Source: Bacteroidota bacterium (lineage in GTDB: Bacteria; Bacteroidota; Bacteroidia; Sphingobacteriales; Sphingobacteriaceae). Taken from it: a stretch of 34,303 nucleotides of DNA. The notes below the pieces were generated by a model. It did not search any database, was not told the DNA's origin, and saw only the letters and a program-made list of their open reading frames with translations. The stretch covers positions 1 to 34,303 of the forward strand of contig JABDGE010000038.1 in assembly GCA_013286235.1 (NCBI GenBank). Direction: 5' to 3'. The position numbers were made by a program, and so were the translations under genes. Shown here piece by piece: positions 23,540 to 32,308 of this stretch (within the stretch, counting starts at the first letter, position 1; each line of letters opens with the position of its first letter).

Positions 23540-23578
23540 AACAACAAAGCCCCTGGATTGAACAGGGGCTTTGTTGTT
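23540..23578. terminator. strong bidirectional terminator
   Basis: AACAACAAAGCCCCTG (23540-23555) and CAGGGGCTTTGTTGTT (23563-23578) form a perfect 16-bp stem with a 7-nt loop. It ends the T9SS pair on the plus strand and the tiny lipoprotein on the minus strand, whose TAA overlaps the stem by 2 bp. Confidence 0.92.
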
Positions 23579-23711
23579 ATCTGCTTGCTGCAGGTGGCGG
23601 CGGTGGCAGGCCCGGTGGCGGTGGCGGAGCCATATGACGCGGCGCACAGCCTGTGTTTACTACTGCATATAATCCAATAAGCAGCAGGAATGCGGTGATC
23701 TTTCTTTTCAT
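23577..23711 (-). CDS. tiny proline-rich lipoprotein, 44 aa (copy 3)
   Basis: ATG at 23711, TAA at 23577. Reads MKRKITAFLLLIGLYAVVNT, GC, then APRHMAPPPPPGLPPPPPAASR. Basic start, hydrophobic core and NTGC are a lipoprotein signal; Cys22 is at the same position as in the copies at 17907 and 18147. The mature part is mostly proline (11 of 22 residues), which should form an extended polyproline helix, a possible spacer or binding surface in the envelope. Its signal matches copies 1 and 2 in the MKRKI-AF start. The terminator at 23540 overlaps the stop codon. Confidence 0.72.
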   Translation of the reverse strand: MKRKITAFLLLIGLYAVVNTGCAPRHMAPPPPPGLPPPPPAASR

Positions 23712-23779
23712 GGTAGTTGTTTTATGCTATAACAGCTACAAACTGCGGATTGTTTCAGCCGAATTTGTTTAGTATACAG

Positions 23780-24475
23780 CTACTTGGTTTTCGTTGAATC
23801 AAGTTTGGCCACTATACGTTTTGAAGGCGGCAGCGCCTGGTATTTCTTGTAGCAATCGTTGATGTAAATAGCCAGTGAAGTGGTATTGTTGCCGGTAATG
23901 AAGGCATAGGAGGGCCGGTATAATGCCATAAAGTTTTCAAGTTCCAGGCCTTTTAGCGGAACGATGCTGCCAACGTAAGCCCTGTTAAACACCAGGTCGA
24001 TCCGGCGCTCCTGCTGTTCGCGCTCGAAGTATTTTTTAAGCCGCCGCGCATCCACGGCATCCTTGCCAAACCAGCTGGAGGGCGACAGCGGGTACACCTT
24101 GCTTTTGACGTATATATCCGGGTACTCTTTATGCGGGTCGAAGGACGCGCGGGTAGAGGTTACACTCACTTCGCGCAAAGCTATCGTCTGTGCTGAGAGG
24201 TAGATCCTTTTTTGAGCGAGATCCACAACATACAAGGTATCGGAGATATAGCCGGGGCAATCAAAAATCAGGATGTGGCCGGTTTCAGTCGGAATTTGAA
24301 ATTTCCCCCTGTTATCGGTGATAGTCAGCTTCTTGCTATTGTTATCCCTCACAAATACGGCCGGCATGGGGTTGGTAGTGCCATTTTCAAATACCGTCCC
24401 CTTTACAGTTCCCTGCGCACGCACCAGGAGGGAATTTGCGATGAACAGGATGATCAATAAGTATTTGTTTTTCAT
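23780..24475 (-). CDS. exported protein with carboxypeptidase-like regulatory domain
   Basis: 231 residues. Signal peptide MKNKYLLIILFIANSLLVRA then QGTVKGTVFENGTTNPMPAVFVRDNNSKKLTITDNRGKFQI, a CarboxypepD_reg-like beta-sandwich domain (residues ~21-95, ending IALREVSVT). This module is usually the N-terminal plug extension of TonB-dependent outer-membrane receptors in Bacteroidota, but here no barrel follows. The rest (~100-231) is a charged alpha/beta region (KKYFEREQQERRIDLVFNRAYVG) of unknown function. A stand-alone gene with this architecture is common in the phylum, but no function can be assigned. The 245-bp gap to the M1 gene holds a mirror repeat. Confidence 0.75.
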   Translation of the reverse strand: MKNKYLLIILFIANSLLVRAQGTVKGTVFENGTTNPMPAVFVRDNNSKKLTITDNRGKFQIPTETGHILIFDCPGYISDTLYVVDLAQKRIYLSAQTIALREVSVTSTRASFDPHKEYPDIYVKSKVYPLSPSSWFGKDAVDARRLKKYFEREQQERRIDLVFNRAYVGSIVPLKGLELENFMALYRPSYAFITGNNTTSLAIYINDCYKKYQALPPSKRIVAKLDSTKTK

Positions 24476-24678
24476 GCCAGGTTTAATTTAGATGTGCAGC
24501 CGTTATCAGATCCTGTCTGCCGGACTCATATTTTGGGATAATTTTTCATGATCCTTTCACAGGCAATTCTACCATTTAAACTGATTTCCTGGTAAAATAG
24601 TTTTTAATATTATTGTGGGCAGGTGTGCAAATTGTACTTTAATTATGCTTTACGACATGTTTGCGATGAATAGCCAGC

Positions 24679-24721
24679 GGTGAGCAGCATAAATTCCACT
24701 CACCACTGACCATTCACCAGC
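24679..24721. repeat. mirror repeat after the M1 peptidase stop
   Basis: Directly after the M1 stop on the minus strand come GGTGAATGG, CAGTGGTGAG and, inverted, CAGCGGTGAG (24675-24684 on the plus strand). The opposing copies are nearly identical (9/10). Pattern as in the other mirror repeats of this window. Confidence 0.45.
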
Positions 24722-26749
24722 CTATTGTTTTTTCCAAACGTTGTTATCGGGATTAATATCCGGGAACACGTTATCAGGGTCATAAGTAACCGACTCAATT
24801 GCCTCGGTCGACGGATGCTTGAATGTCCAGCTGTTGTTGCGTTCCCATATCTCCACCGGCAGATTTACCCTATCAATTTTGCCGCTTACGGTTTTAACTT
24901 CGAGGATAACCGGCATGGCCATTTTTTGCAGGTTGTCGATGGTGATCAACGCGCCTTTTGTGGGGTCGTTATCCACATATTTCACGTCGCGAACAGCTAC
25001 ATCAAGCTGCCAGTTGTTGAGGAACCAGCCGCGCCAGAACCATTGCAGGTTTTCGCCGGCTGCATTTTCCATGGTGCGGAAAAAATCGTCGGGTGTAGGG
25101 TGCTTGTAAGCCCATCTTTCGATATAGGTTTTGAAGGCGAAGTCGAAACGCTCAGGGCCGAGGATCTGCTCGCGGAGCAGTACCAGGCCCGCGCTGGGTT
25201 TAAAGTACAGGAGTATGCCTGTGTTTTTTTCCTTCAGGTTGGCCGGCTGGCTAAGGATCGGCTCCAGCATCGGATTGGTGATCATCTGCCCGGTGCGGTG
25301 CATGTCCATTGGCCGCTTGCTCTTATACTCGCCGTTGTTGAAGGCGGCGGTCGACAGCGTATTGATGAAGGTGTTAAAACCTTCGTCCATCCAGCCGTAC
25401 AGGCGCTCATTGGAACCGACGATCATCGGGAACCAGGTATGCCCAAACTCATGGTCGTTCACGCTCCATAAGTTGCCCTTTTTTGCTTTATAGCCGCAAA
25501 ACACAATGCCCGGATACTCCATGCCGCCTGTTATACCCGCAACCACAGTTGCATTGGGCCAGGGGAATTCGAACCATTTGGCGGAGTTGAATTCGATTGA
25601 TTTTTTGACGTATTCAGTCGAGCGGCCGTAAGCATCGGGACCATCGCTTTCAACCGGGTAAGCGGAGATGGCCATTGTCTTTTTCCCGCTTGGCAGATCC
25701 ATTTTGGCGGCATCGAGTATAAATGCCGCAGATGCACCCCAGGAGGCGTCGCGGGCATTTTTGATAACGAAGTGCCAGGTTAGCTCACTTTTGCCGGCCG
25801 GGCGTGATGCCGGGTCGGTAACCTCGGCGGCGGAGCGGATGATCACCGTTTTTTCGCTGTTGGCAGCTTCTGCCCAGCGGCTCAGTTCTTTCGGGGTGTA
25901 CACTTCCTGCGGGTTCAGCAGTTGGCCCGAGGCCACCACAATATCTTTTGCAGGGGCGGTGATCTTCAGGTCGAAATCGCCATATTCGAGGTAGAATTCG
26001 CCGGGGCCGGTGTAAGGAATAGTATTCCATCCCCAGATATCATCATACACGCACATGCGCGGGTACCATTGGGCCACCTGGTATATTTTTCCGTTTTTGG
26101 TTTGCTGGATGCCCATACGGTCAGAACCGTAGTTTGGCGAGATGAACGAGTACTCGATCTTCAGTTTTACCTGGCTGCCATAAGGCGCCATTTCCTTTGG
26201 CAGGAACAACTGCATGCGGGTATCAGACACCAGGAACTTCACATCCGTTTCGGCGCCTTTCAGGCCAAGCAGTTTTATCGATTTTATTTTAAAGCCGGCG
26301 TCAAAATCTTGTCCGCGGCCCCAGTTGCGGCTTCCGGAGGGCGGCACGATGGCTGTTCCACGGGAGCTAAGCTTGAAAAGGTTTTGCTCGAGGTTCATCC
26401 ATAAAAAGCCAAGCTTTTGCGGACTGTTATTGGTATAGGTCAATATTTCCGAACCGGTAATCTGGTTCAGCGTACTGTCAAGTGTAGCAGCCAATTGGTA
26501 GTCGGCGCGGTTTTGCCAGTATTTTGGACCGGGCTGCCCATCGGCGGCGCGATACTCATTGCCGTTTTTGGTATAAAATGGCGGGCCGAAAGCTTCGTGG
26601 TAATCATAAAGTGATGAAGGCGCTGCCGGTGCCGCTGGCGCAGCAGGCGTTGCGGTTGCCGGCGCCGGCGTTTGCTGGGCATTGCCCGCTGTTGCTGCCA
26701 CTAAAAAAGCCAGCGTAAGGCCGGCTAATGAGTTAAATTTCAGTTTCAT
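24722..26749 (-). CDS. M1-family metallopeptidase (aminopeptidase-like)
   Basis: 675 residues. Signal peptide ([20 protein letters not shown], cleavage near AGNAQ), then an Ala/Pro-rich linker (~25-45). The catalytic domain has the zinc motif HEFGH at 433-437 with the third ligand Glu456 in [10 protein letters not shown], exactly 18 residues on, as in gluzincins of family M1. The exopeptidase motif GxMEN appears as GGMEY at 408-412, with Tyr in place of Asn. M1 enzymes remove N-terminal residues from peptides; a secreted or periplasmic role is inferred from the signal. The C-terminal part ([29 protein letters not shown]) fits the beta-rich domain of the family. Stand-alone; upstream 363 bp hold repeats. 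Confidence 0.9.
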   Translation of the reverse strand: MKLKFNSLAGLTLAFLVAATAGNAQQTPAPATATPAAPAAPAAPSSLYDYHEAFGPPFYTKNGNEYRAADGQPGPKYWQNRADYQLAATLDSTLNQITGSEILTYTNNSPQKLGFLWMNLEQNLFKLSSRGTAIVPPSGSRNWGRGQDFDAGFKIKSIKLLGLKGAETDVKFLVSDTRMQLFLPKEMAPYGSQVKLKIEYSFISPNYGSDRMGIQQTKNGKIYQVAQWYPRMCVYDDIWGWNTIPYTGPGEFYLEYGDFDLKITAPAKDIVVASGQLLNPQEVYTPKELSRWAEAANSEKTVIIRSAAEVTDPASRPAGKSELTWHFVIKNARDASWGASAAFILDAAKMDLPSGKKTMAISAYPVESDGPDAYGRSTEYVKKSIEFNSAKWFEFPWPNATVVAGITGGMEYPGIVFCGYKAKKGNLWSVNDHEFGHTWFPMIVGSNERLYGWMDEGFNTFINTLSTAAFNNGEYKSKRPMDMHRTGQMITNPMLEPILSQPANLKEKNTGILLYFKPSAGLVLLREQILGPERFDFAFKTYIERWAYKHPTPDDFFRTMENAAGENLQWFWRGWFLNNWQLDVAVRDVKYVDNDPTKGALITIDNLQKMAMPVILEVKTVSGKIDRVNLPVEIWERNNSWTFKHPSTEAIESVTYDPDNVFPDINPDNNVWKKQ

Positions 26750-26862
26750 TTAGTCAGTTACTTTTAAAAAACACAAGTATAGGATAAATTATTCGAAGGG
26801 GGTTTGGGGTAAAATAATTGTTACGTGGGGAGAGGATGTTATAATGTTGTAAAGTTGAAATG

Positions 26863-26916
26863 TTGTAAGGTTGTAAGGTTGTAAGGTTGTAATGTTGGTC
26901 CCGATAGCTATCGGGA
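26863..26916. repeat. 8-bp tandem repeat plus palindrome copy 3
   Basis: Four copies of TTGTAAGG (the last TTGTAATG) at 26863-26894 lead into TTGG and the perfect palindrome TCCCGATAGCTATCGGGA (26899-26916). This lies in the 363-bp gap 26750-27112 between the M1 gene and the ArsC-like gene. Apart from this repeat no gene, promoter or RNA was recognised in the gap. Confidence 0.8.
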
Positions 26917-27112
26917 GTTGAAAGGTCCAGATTGTTTTATAGCAGGCGGCCCTACACGACCGTCGTTGCGAATGGTAAAATTAGGAAATTCTGAAGGATA
27001 GATGACGTAGAAGCAAGGGATGTCAATGGCAGGCTCTCGAACTGCGGCGCGCAAAGGCCCTCAGTAAACCACCATTTTCACAACATATCATTGATAAACT
27101 TACGTGTACGCC

Positions 27113-27457
27113 TTATTTCAAATTACTTTCATAAACGCTTTCGTCAAAACCAAAATATAAAAAGCCATCTTTTTCAATAACCGGCCGTTTGATCATGCTG
27201 GTTTTTTGCTGCAGGAGGGTTAGCGCGTCCTCTTTGGTTTTGATGCTGTCTTTTACCTGCGGGTCGAGTTGTTTCCAGGTGAGGCCCTGCTTGTTCAGGA
27301 ATTTTTCGTAACCGGCTTTGCGGTCCCACTCATTTAATTTTTCGGGGCTTATGCCTAATTTTTTAAAGTCGTGGAATTCATAGTTGACGTGGTTTTCTTT
27401 GAGCCAGTCGAGGGCTTTTTTTACCGTATTACAGTTGGTGATGCCGTAGATTTTCAT
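27113..27457 (-). CDS. ArsC/YffB-family thioredoxin-fold protein
   Basis: 114 residues. MKIYGITNCNTVKKALDWLKENHVNYEFHDFKK is the thioredoxin-like start of the ArsC/Spx/MgsR group, with the active-site Cys9 in CNTVKKA. MIKRPVIEKDGFLYFGFDESVYE matches the conserved RPVIE...GF end of the YffB subgroup. YffB-like proteins have a single catalytic Cys and no proven arsenate reductase activity; they may be glutathione-dependent thiol reductases. No second active-site Cys is present, so an Spx-type CxxC redox switch is excluded. No ars genes are near. Full length, stand-alone. Confidence 0.88.
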   Translation of the reverse strand: MKIYGITNCNTVKKALDWLKENHVNYEFHDFKKLGISPEKLNEWDRKAGYEKFLNKQGLTWKQLDPQVKDSIKTKEDALTLLQQKTSMIKRPVIEKDGFLYFGFDESVYESNLK

Positions 27458-27479
27458 GGAGGTAAAGATAGGGGTTTTG

Positions 27480-27575
27480 ATGTGCGGATGTGCGGATATG
27501 CAGATATGCGGATGTGGGAATGTTCATGGTTCGGGATTTGGGGAGAATGCGGAATGCGGAGTGTCGAATGCGGAA
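27480..27575. repeat. 8-bp tandem repeats upstream of the ArsC-like gene
   Basis: ATGTGCGG, ATGTGCGG, ATATGCAG, ATATGCGG, ATGTGGG (27480-27518) followed by diverged GAATGCGGA words (27549-27575). Same pattern of short unrelated words as in other spacers; no gene is present in the 190-bp gap. Confidence 0.65.
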
Positions 27576-27647
27576 GTTAGGAGGTGCGTAGCCTGAGATT
27601 TGACGCAGTAGCACTTGGTGGTTTTTGAGGATAGGAATGACTAGTGG

Positions 27648-28721
27648 TCACTCACACGACAATTTATACCAGGTGCGGCTTGTAAAGTTTTGTCCGGGCG
27701 TTAACAGGGTTGATGGAAAGTCCGGTTGATTTGGCGAATCAGGAAAATGCTGGGTTTCGATGGCGAAGCCTGAACGGGGTCCCCAGGGGTTTTCCGGCGG
27801 ACCAGCCGAAGGTTCCATTTCATTGCCTGAATAAAAATGCACCGCGGGTTCATTGGTAAACGTTTCCATAATAATGCCGGATCGTTCGCCCGTTACCCGC
27901 ATTACCGGTGTATTCTGCACATCATTCCCTGACACGAAGCTGTGGTTATAGCCCTTACCATGCTTCAGTTGCAAATTGTCGTCGTTGATCCGGGAGCCGA
28001 TGGTCATAGCCTTCCTAAAATCAAAGGGGGTACCTTCCACAGGTTCGATCTTCCCGGTTGGTAAAGCGCCGCTGTCAACCGGTAGGAAGAAATCGGAGTT
28101 GATCTGCAGCAAATGATCAAGGATGTTGCCGTTTCCGCGACCGTTGAGATTAAAGTAGGAATGATTGGTCAGATTGATAACTGTGGACCGGTCGGTCACG
28201 GCCTCATAACAAATCTCCAGACCTTTATCTTCGGTAAGCGTGTAGGTAACCTTCAGATTCAAATTGCCGGGAAAACCACATTCGCCGTCTTTGGATAAAA
28301 GACGCATCGTGATCCTGTCGGCACCGACTTCATCCACATCAAACAGTTTCAGGTCGAAACCATTATAACCCCCATGAAGACAATTCCCGCTCTCGTTCCG
28401 GTCGACATTAATTATCCGCCCGTCAATTTTAAATTCTCCCCGACTGATACGGCCGGCATACCGGCCGATGGTTGCCCCAAAATAAGACCCCGGCCTTTGG
28501 CGGTAGCCTAAAATATTATCAAAACCGAGCACTACATTCAAGGGTTGATGAGACTTATCCAAAACAACCAGGCTCACCAGCCTTGCCCCAAAATTTGCAA
28601 TGGCAGCGGTCAAGCCCGCATTATTTCTCAACAGGAAAAGTCCGGCATTCTTGCCCCCGTCTGAGAGTTCGAAATTCTTTGGATCCGGCAGCAAATTGGC
28701 TATGGCCTGGTTCATTCTCAT
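27648..28721 (-). CDS. galM: aldose 1-epimerase (galactose mutarotase)
   Basis: 357 residues from ATG 28721; GTG 28727 and ATG 28715 are alternatives. It interconverts alpha and beta anomers of free aldoses such as galactose and glucose. Motifs of the family: NFGARLVSLVVLDK, RYAGRISRGEFKIDG, NCLHGGYNGFDLKLFDV, NLTNHSYFNLNGRGNGNILDH (His of the active site), PVDSGALPTGKIEPVEGTPFDFR and the closing GFAIETQHFPDSPNQPDFPSTLL (catalytic Glu). No signal peptide, so cytoplasmic. It begins about 10 bp after the DUF5107 gene stop at 28731, so both are on one transcript with the sugar porter and GH2 gene upstream. Confidence 0.95.
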   Translation of the reverse strand: MRMNQAIANLLPDPKNFELSDGGKNAGLFLLRNNAGLTAAIANFGARLVSLVVLDKSHQPLNVVLGFDNILGYRQRPGSYFGATIGRYAGRISRGEFKIDGRIINVDRNESGNCLHGGYNGFDLKLFDVDEVGADRITMRLLSKDGECGFPGNLNLKVTYTLTEDKGLEICYEAVTDRSTVINLTNHSYFNLNGRGNGNILDHLLQINSDFFLPVDSGALPTGKIEPVEGTPFDFRKAMTIGSRINDDNLQLKHGKGYNHSFVSGNDVQNTPVMRVTGERSGIIMETFTNEPAVHFYSGNEMEPSAGPPENPWGPRSGFAIETQHFPDSPNQPDFPSTLLTPGQNFTSRTWYKLSCE

Positions 28722-28730
28722 TTGCACTCG

Positions 28731-31700
28731 TTAGTTTTTATTGATCGCGTTAAGGCTGGCGTCTTTCAATTCGTGCAGTAGCTGCAGGTGCACTATTGCG
28801 CCGGCATGGGAGACATCTTTGGAAAGCACTTCCTCCAGCAACTTCCCCGCTAATTCAAAGTTCCGTTTTCCGAGATGGCCAAGCGCGGCAATGTACCTGC
28901 AATGAAGATAATTGCGTTTTTTCAGATCGTCTTCAAAGATCAGCAGGTCGGGTAGCGACACCGCGAAATAATCAATTCTTACCTCATCATCCTGGTGGGT
29001 GTTGCCGTACTGAACCAGGTTCTCACAGATTTGAGACGCCTGCGAAGGATTTCCAAGCCGCTCCCAGGCAAGGCCCTGGTAAAATATCTTATCCGGCTGC
29101 TGGTCGTTATAAAACATCGCGGCGGCAGGTTCAATGGGCCCTACGGTAGCCTTTTCCCAATAGAGGCGGGCAAGGTCAAAATCGCCCAGGCCAAAAAAAG
29201 CATCGCCAAGCCAGTAAAAAATATCATTTTCCTGTGCGCCGGGCAGTTTCCCTTCGCCCAAATTTTCGGGATAGGTTTGTGCCCTGATCAATTTTTCAAT
29301 GGCCATTTTATATTCCCGCGATCGGATGTCCGCCCTGGCAAGCTGCACCAGGCTGTGGGTGTACTGGCCGGATACTTTTCCTTCGCCGCCTTCCCAGGGA
29401 TGAAATTTGCGTGTCATGATCATTTCGAGCGCTTCGCTGTAATTACCCAACAGGTTTTTTAGTGCAGCAATCTCAAGATAAACATCATCACGCTGAAAAG
29501 CCGTATGGGAATGGCGCTCCAAAAATGACTGCCTTTTTTGGACCGGGTAGTTTAGCCGCTTGTACAATTGGTCTAATTCCATCAACACCCGCGTATCCGT
29601 TGGATCGAGTGAAAAAGCCCTTTCAAAATAATTCAGCGCTTTGCCGGGATCGTTTTGTTTATTAAAGGCTGCTATGGCAAGATTCCGCAGCACGGTTGGA
29701 AAATCTTTATCGATCGCCATGGAGCGTTCCCAGGCTTTGATCGCATCGTCATACTGTCTTTTGTCGTACCAAAGATTACCGAGGTAATAAAGCGCTTTGG
29801 CGTCAGTTGGATTGGAAGCAATCGCGCAGGTCAGCACCAATATATCTTCAAGCCTGTTCGGAAAGGTGTATCCCGGGTCAGCTGCGGCCGCCTTTTTGAA
29901 ATACATGCCTGCCGAATCTCTGTCCCCGGCTTTGTACCAGTAATACCCGATGTAATAGTTCAGCATGGGGTCGCCTGGAAAGGCTGAGAATGTGGCCAGG
30001 AGTTCAATCGCTTCGGCAAACAGCCCCAGTTCGGCGTACTCGATGGCGCTTTCGATCAGTGTAGGATTCGAGCCGCGGCTCAGCCTGGCAAGTTTAGTAA
30101 ATACATCCCGGGCAGCCTCGTCATCTTCTGTGTCGAAGTAACAAAAATAAAGCTCGAATAGTGCACTGATATTAAATCCATCTTTCTCCAAAGCGATGGT
30201 AGCAGTACGAATGGCTTCGCCTATTCGATCAAGTTTACGTAAGGCATGGATCTTGGCAAGGTATGCTTTCCCGTTCCTCGCATTTCGGTCAAGCGACCAA
30301 TCGATGTGTTCCAGGGCTTCAACGTAGTTTTTCCTTAGCAGATCAATTTTTGCAACTTCAAAATAGCCCGAATCCTGCCAGGCGCTGTTCCAGGTCGATT
30401 TAAAAAAAGCCTCGTATGCCTGATCCGTTTTATCCCGGTAACGCAGCGATAAACTCAGGTTGTAATAAGGTTCACCGTCATAGGGATTGGGATTGTGTTT
30501 TGTGATGGAAGAAATCGCCCGCCTGAAAAAGTCTTCGCTCTTTTTAAATTGTCCGCGGCGGAGATACCATACGCCTAATGCGTTGTTATTGCGGATGTCG
30601 CCTGCTTCCCTTTTAAGCGCTTCCTCATAGTACGGAACCGGGCTGTAAGTGGCGTGCCGGTACTGCTCCAGGTGCTGCCCGGCCAAAAAAAGCTGTTCAT
30701 TGGTTGCAATTTCCGCTGGCAGCATTACCGGTTTTGCCGGTTCGGGTATTTCGGTATTCCGGTCATTTTCCGGCTGATGGCTGATCAATAATTTCCCGGT
30801 ATTATCGAATACAAACAGGGAAATATCATCATCTTCATCTCCTGTCGCGACAGCAAACGACCCTTCAAACAACGATTCGGGAGAGATCGTAATGGTTTGC
30901 CTGAACAATTCATGTTTACTGTTCTTCGCCACCACGCTTAGCTGCTCCTGCAGGGAGGTTGCAAAAACTTTGATATTCACGACCTTGCCTTCTTTCTCCA
31001 GGCCCACTAAAATATCCTTTGTGGCATTTTTTACCAGGCCGACGTTGCGGTAAGGCATAAAATATTGAGTGAATGATTTTTCTTCATTTGGCATCAGCCA
31101 GCTAAAGTCGGGTTGGTTATCGGTATACATACCGGTCATCAGCTCAATATAAGGGCCGTCTTCGTCGGTCAGGTTCCGGTCCCAGGCACGGCCAAAGTCG
31201 CCATGCCCCCAGGTCCATTGTTTTTTTCCCGGCGAAACGTGGTGATCAGCAACGTGCAGAACACCGCCTTTTGTGTCATGCTCATAGCCGCCTACAAAAT
31301 CATAAGCCGAATTAACCGCCATATAGGAGGTTGGAACGGGAATATTCTTATACCTGGAAATATCTGTACCCGGTGAATAATCCACTTTGTAATAGGTTCC
31401 TGTTGCAATCGGGAAGGTGGACACATCCCGTTTCCCATGGTCGAACACCGCGTTGACATCCGGCGGGAAAACGGATTGATAATCATCATTAACTTTTACA
31501 GCAGGATTGGCCCACCAAAGAAACGTTTGCGGAAGATTGGTCCGGTTATACAGCCGGGCTTTTATCTCCAGGTAGGCCTTGTCCGGGTATAAGGTAAACG
31601 CTGCCATCCCTTTTGTCCGGAACATCTTTTCAACTTCATTCACCCAAATGGTTTTGCTGCCGTCCGCATTTTCAGTGATTTGATAATCCACAGGCTCGAA

Positions 31701-32078
31701 CGTGCCTGGCCGATGATGCTGCGGCCAGTTGAATTCAATACCGCCCGATATCCATGGGCCGCAAAGGCCCACCAAAGCCGGTTTTATTACCCGGTTGTGA
31801 TAAATAAAATGACGTTTTGCAATTTTATCGTAGGCTGTCTGTATGCGGCCGCCGATTTCGGGCAGCACCATGATTTTCAAATAGTCGTTTTCCAAAAAAA
31901 GTCCAATGTATTCCTTATCGACTTTTTCATCCGCTATTTTTTCAATTACCGGGTTCGGATACACCACGCCGCTGCTGCCCTGGTAAACCCGCTTCTCAAA
32001 AAACATAGGATTCTTGTCCGGAGCACCCACACTATAAGTGGGTATCGCCACCTGTTCCTCCCAAACTTTTACTTCCAT
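28731..32078 (-). CDS. DUF5107 domain protein with TPR repeats
   Basis: 1115 residues, no signal peptide. The N-terminal ~350 residues contain DUF5107: YLKIMVLPEIGGRIQTAYDKI, NRVIKPALVGLCGPWISGGIEFNWPQHHRP and LFLENDYLKI type wording, resembling the galactose-mutarotase-like beta-sandwich. The rest (about 450-1100) is a long series of tetratricopeptide repeats, e.g. NNALGVWYLRRGQFKKSEDFFRRAIS, ALYYLGNLWYDKRQYDDAIKAWERSM and LRNLAIAAFNKQNDPGKALNYFERAFSLDP. DUF5107/TPR proteins are found in Bacteroidota sugar-use loci; their exact role is unproven (a carbohydrate-binding or epimerase-like domain is inferred from fold). Here it lies between a sugar porter and galM, which supports a role in sugar use. 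The 230-bp gap upstream contains a mirror repeat. Confidence 0.85.
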   Translation of the reverse strand: MEVKVWEEQVAIPTYSVGAPDKNPMFFEKRVYQGSSGVVYPNPVIEKIADEKVDKEYIGLFLENDYLKIMVLPEIGGRIQTAYDKIAKRHFIYHNRVIKPALVGLCGPWISGGIEFNWPQHHRPGTFEPVDYQITENADGSKTIWVNEVEKMFRTKGMAAFTLYPDKAYLEIKARLYNRTNLPQTFLWWANPAVKVNDDYQSVFPPDVNAVFDHGKRDVSTFPIATGTYYKVDYSPGTDISRYKNIPVPTSYMAVNSAYDFVGGYEHDTKGGVLHVADHHVSPGKKQWTWGHGDFGRAWDRNLTDEDGPYIELMTGMYTDNQPDFSWLMPNEEKSFTQYFMPYRNVGLVKNATKDILVGLEKEGKVVNIKVFATSLQEQLSVVAKNSKHELFRQTITISPESLFEGSFAVATGDEDDDISLFVFDNTGKLLISHQPENDRNTEIPEPAKPVMLPAEIATNEQLFLAGQHLEQYRHATYSPVPYYEEALKREAGDIRNNNALGVWYLRRGQFKKSEDFFRRAISSITKHNPNPYDGEPYYNLSLSLRYRDKTDQAYEAFFKSTWNSAWQDSGYFEVAKIDLLRKNYVEALEHIDWSLDRNARNGKAYLAKIHALRKLDRIGEAIRTATIALEKDGFNISALFELYFCYFDTEDDEAARDVFTKLARLSRGSNPTLIESAIEYAELGLFAEAIELLATFSAFPGDPMLNYYIGYYWYKAGDRDSAGMYFKKAAAADPGYTFPNRLEDILVLTCAIASNPTDAKALYYLGNLWYDKRQYDDAIKAWERSMAIDKDFPTVLRNLAIAAFNKQNDPGKALNYFERAFSLDPTDTRVLMELDQLYKRLNYPVQKRQSFLERHSHTAFQRDDVYLEIAALKNLLGNYSEALEMIMTRKFHPWEGGEGKVSGQYTHSLVQLARADIRSREYKMAIEKLIRAQTYPENLGEGKLPGAQENDIFYWLGDAFFGLGDFDLARLYWEKATVGPIEPAAAMFYNDQQPDKIFYQGLAWERLGNPSQASQICENLVQYGNTHQDDEVRIDYFAVSLPDLLIFEDDLKKRNYLHCRYIAALGHLGKRNFELAGKLLEEVLSKDVSHAGAIVHLQLLHELKDASLNAINKN

Positions 32079-32136
32079 ATCGCGATCAGTCGATTTACTT
32101 TAAGTCTATTTTATAAAAGCTAAAAGCTGAGAGCAC

Positions 32137-32305
32137 AAAGCGGAAAGCTAAAACACTGATCATCAAAAGACTTTTTTTGATTTATGTGAAGTTCATTAAA
32201 GACTTAATATAATTAATTTCACATAGATAAGATTCATTTTCATGATAATAAATATTTCACCCTTCGCCTTTCACCTTTCGCCTTCAGCTTTAAGCTTTCC
32301 GCTTT
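32137..32305. repeat. mirror repeat between sugar porter and DUF5107 gene
   Basis: The 13-mer AAAGCGGAAAGCT (32137-32149) is perfectly inverted as AGCTTTCCGCTTT (32293-32305), right after the stop of the sugar porter (32309). An inner pair TATGTGAA (32183-32190) / TTCACATA (32218-32225) nests inside. The outer region on the minus strand also has GGCGAAAGGTGAAAGGCGAA words, shared with the spacer at 15644. The DUF5107 gene may have its own promoter here, but no clear box was found. Confidence 0.55.
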
Positions 32306-32308
32306 CAT

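Noticed and set aside
23410..23637. Plus-strand frame ending in a glycine-rich run
   Set aside because: The Gly run is the reverse of the polyproline tail of the minus-strand lipoprotein, and the frame overlaps the T9SS gene and the terminator.
24725..26404. Long plus-strand frames opposite the M1 peptidase
   Set aside because: They arise from GC-biased codon use on the minus strand; the M1 frame has complete catalytic motifs.
26863..26916. Possible CRISPR array from regular short repeats
   Set aside because: Units are 8 bp and contiguous without spacers; no cas genes occur in the window.
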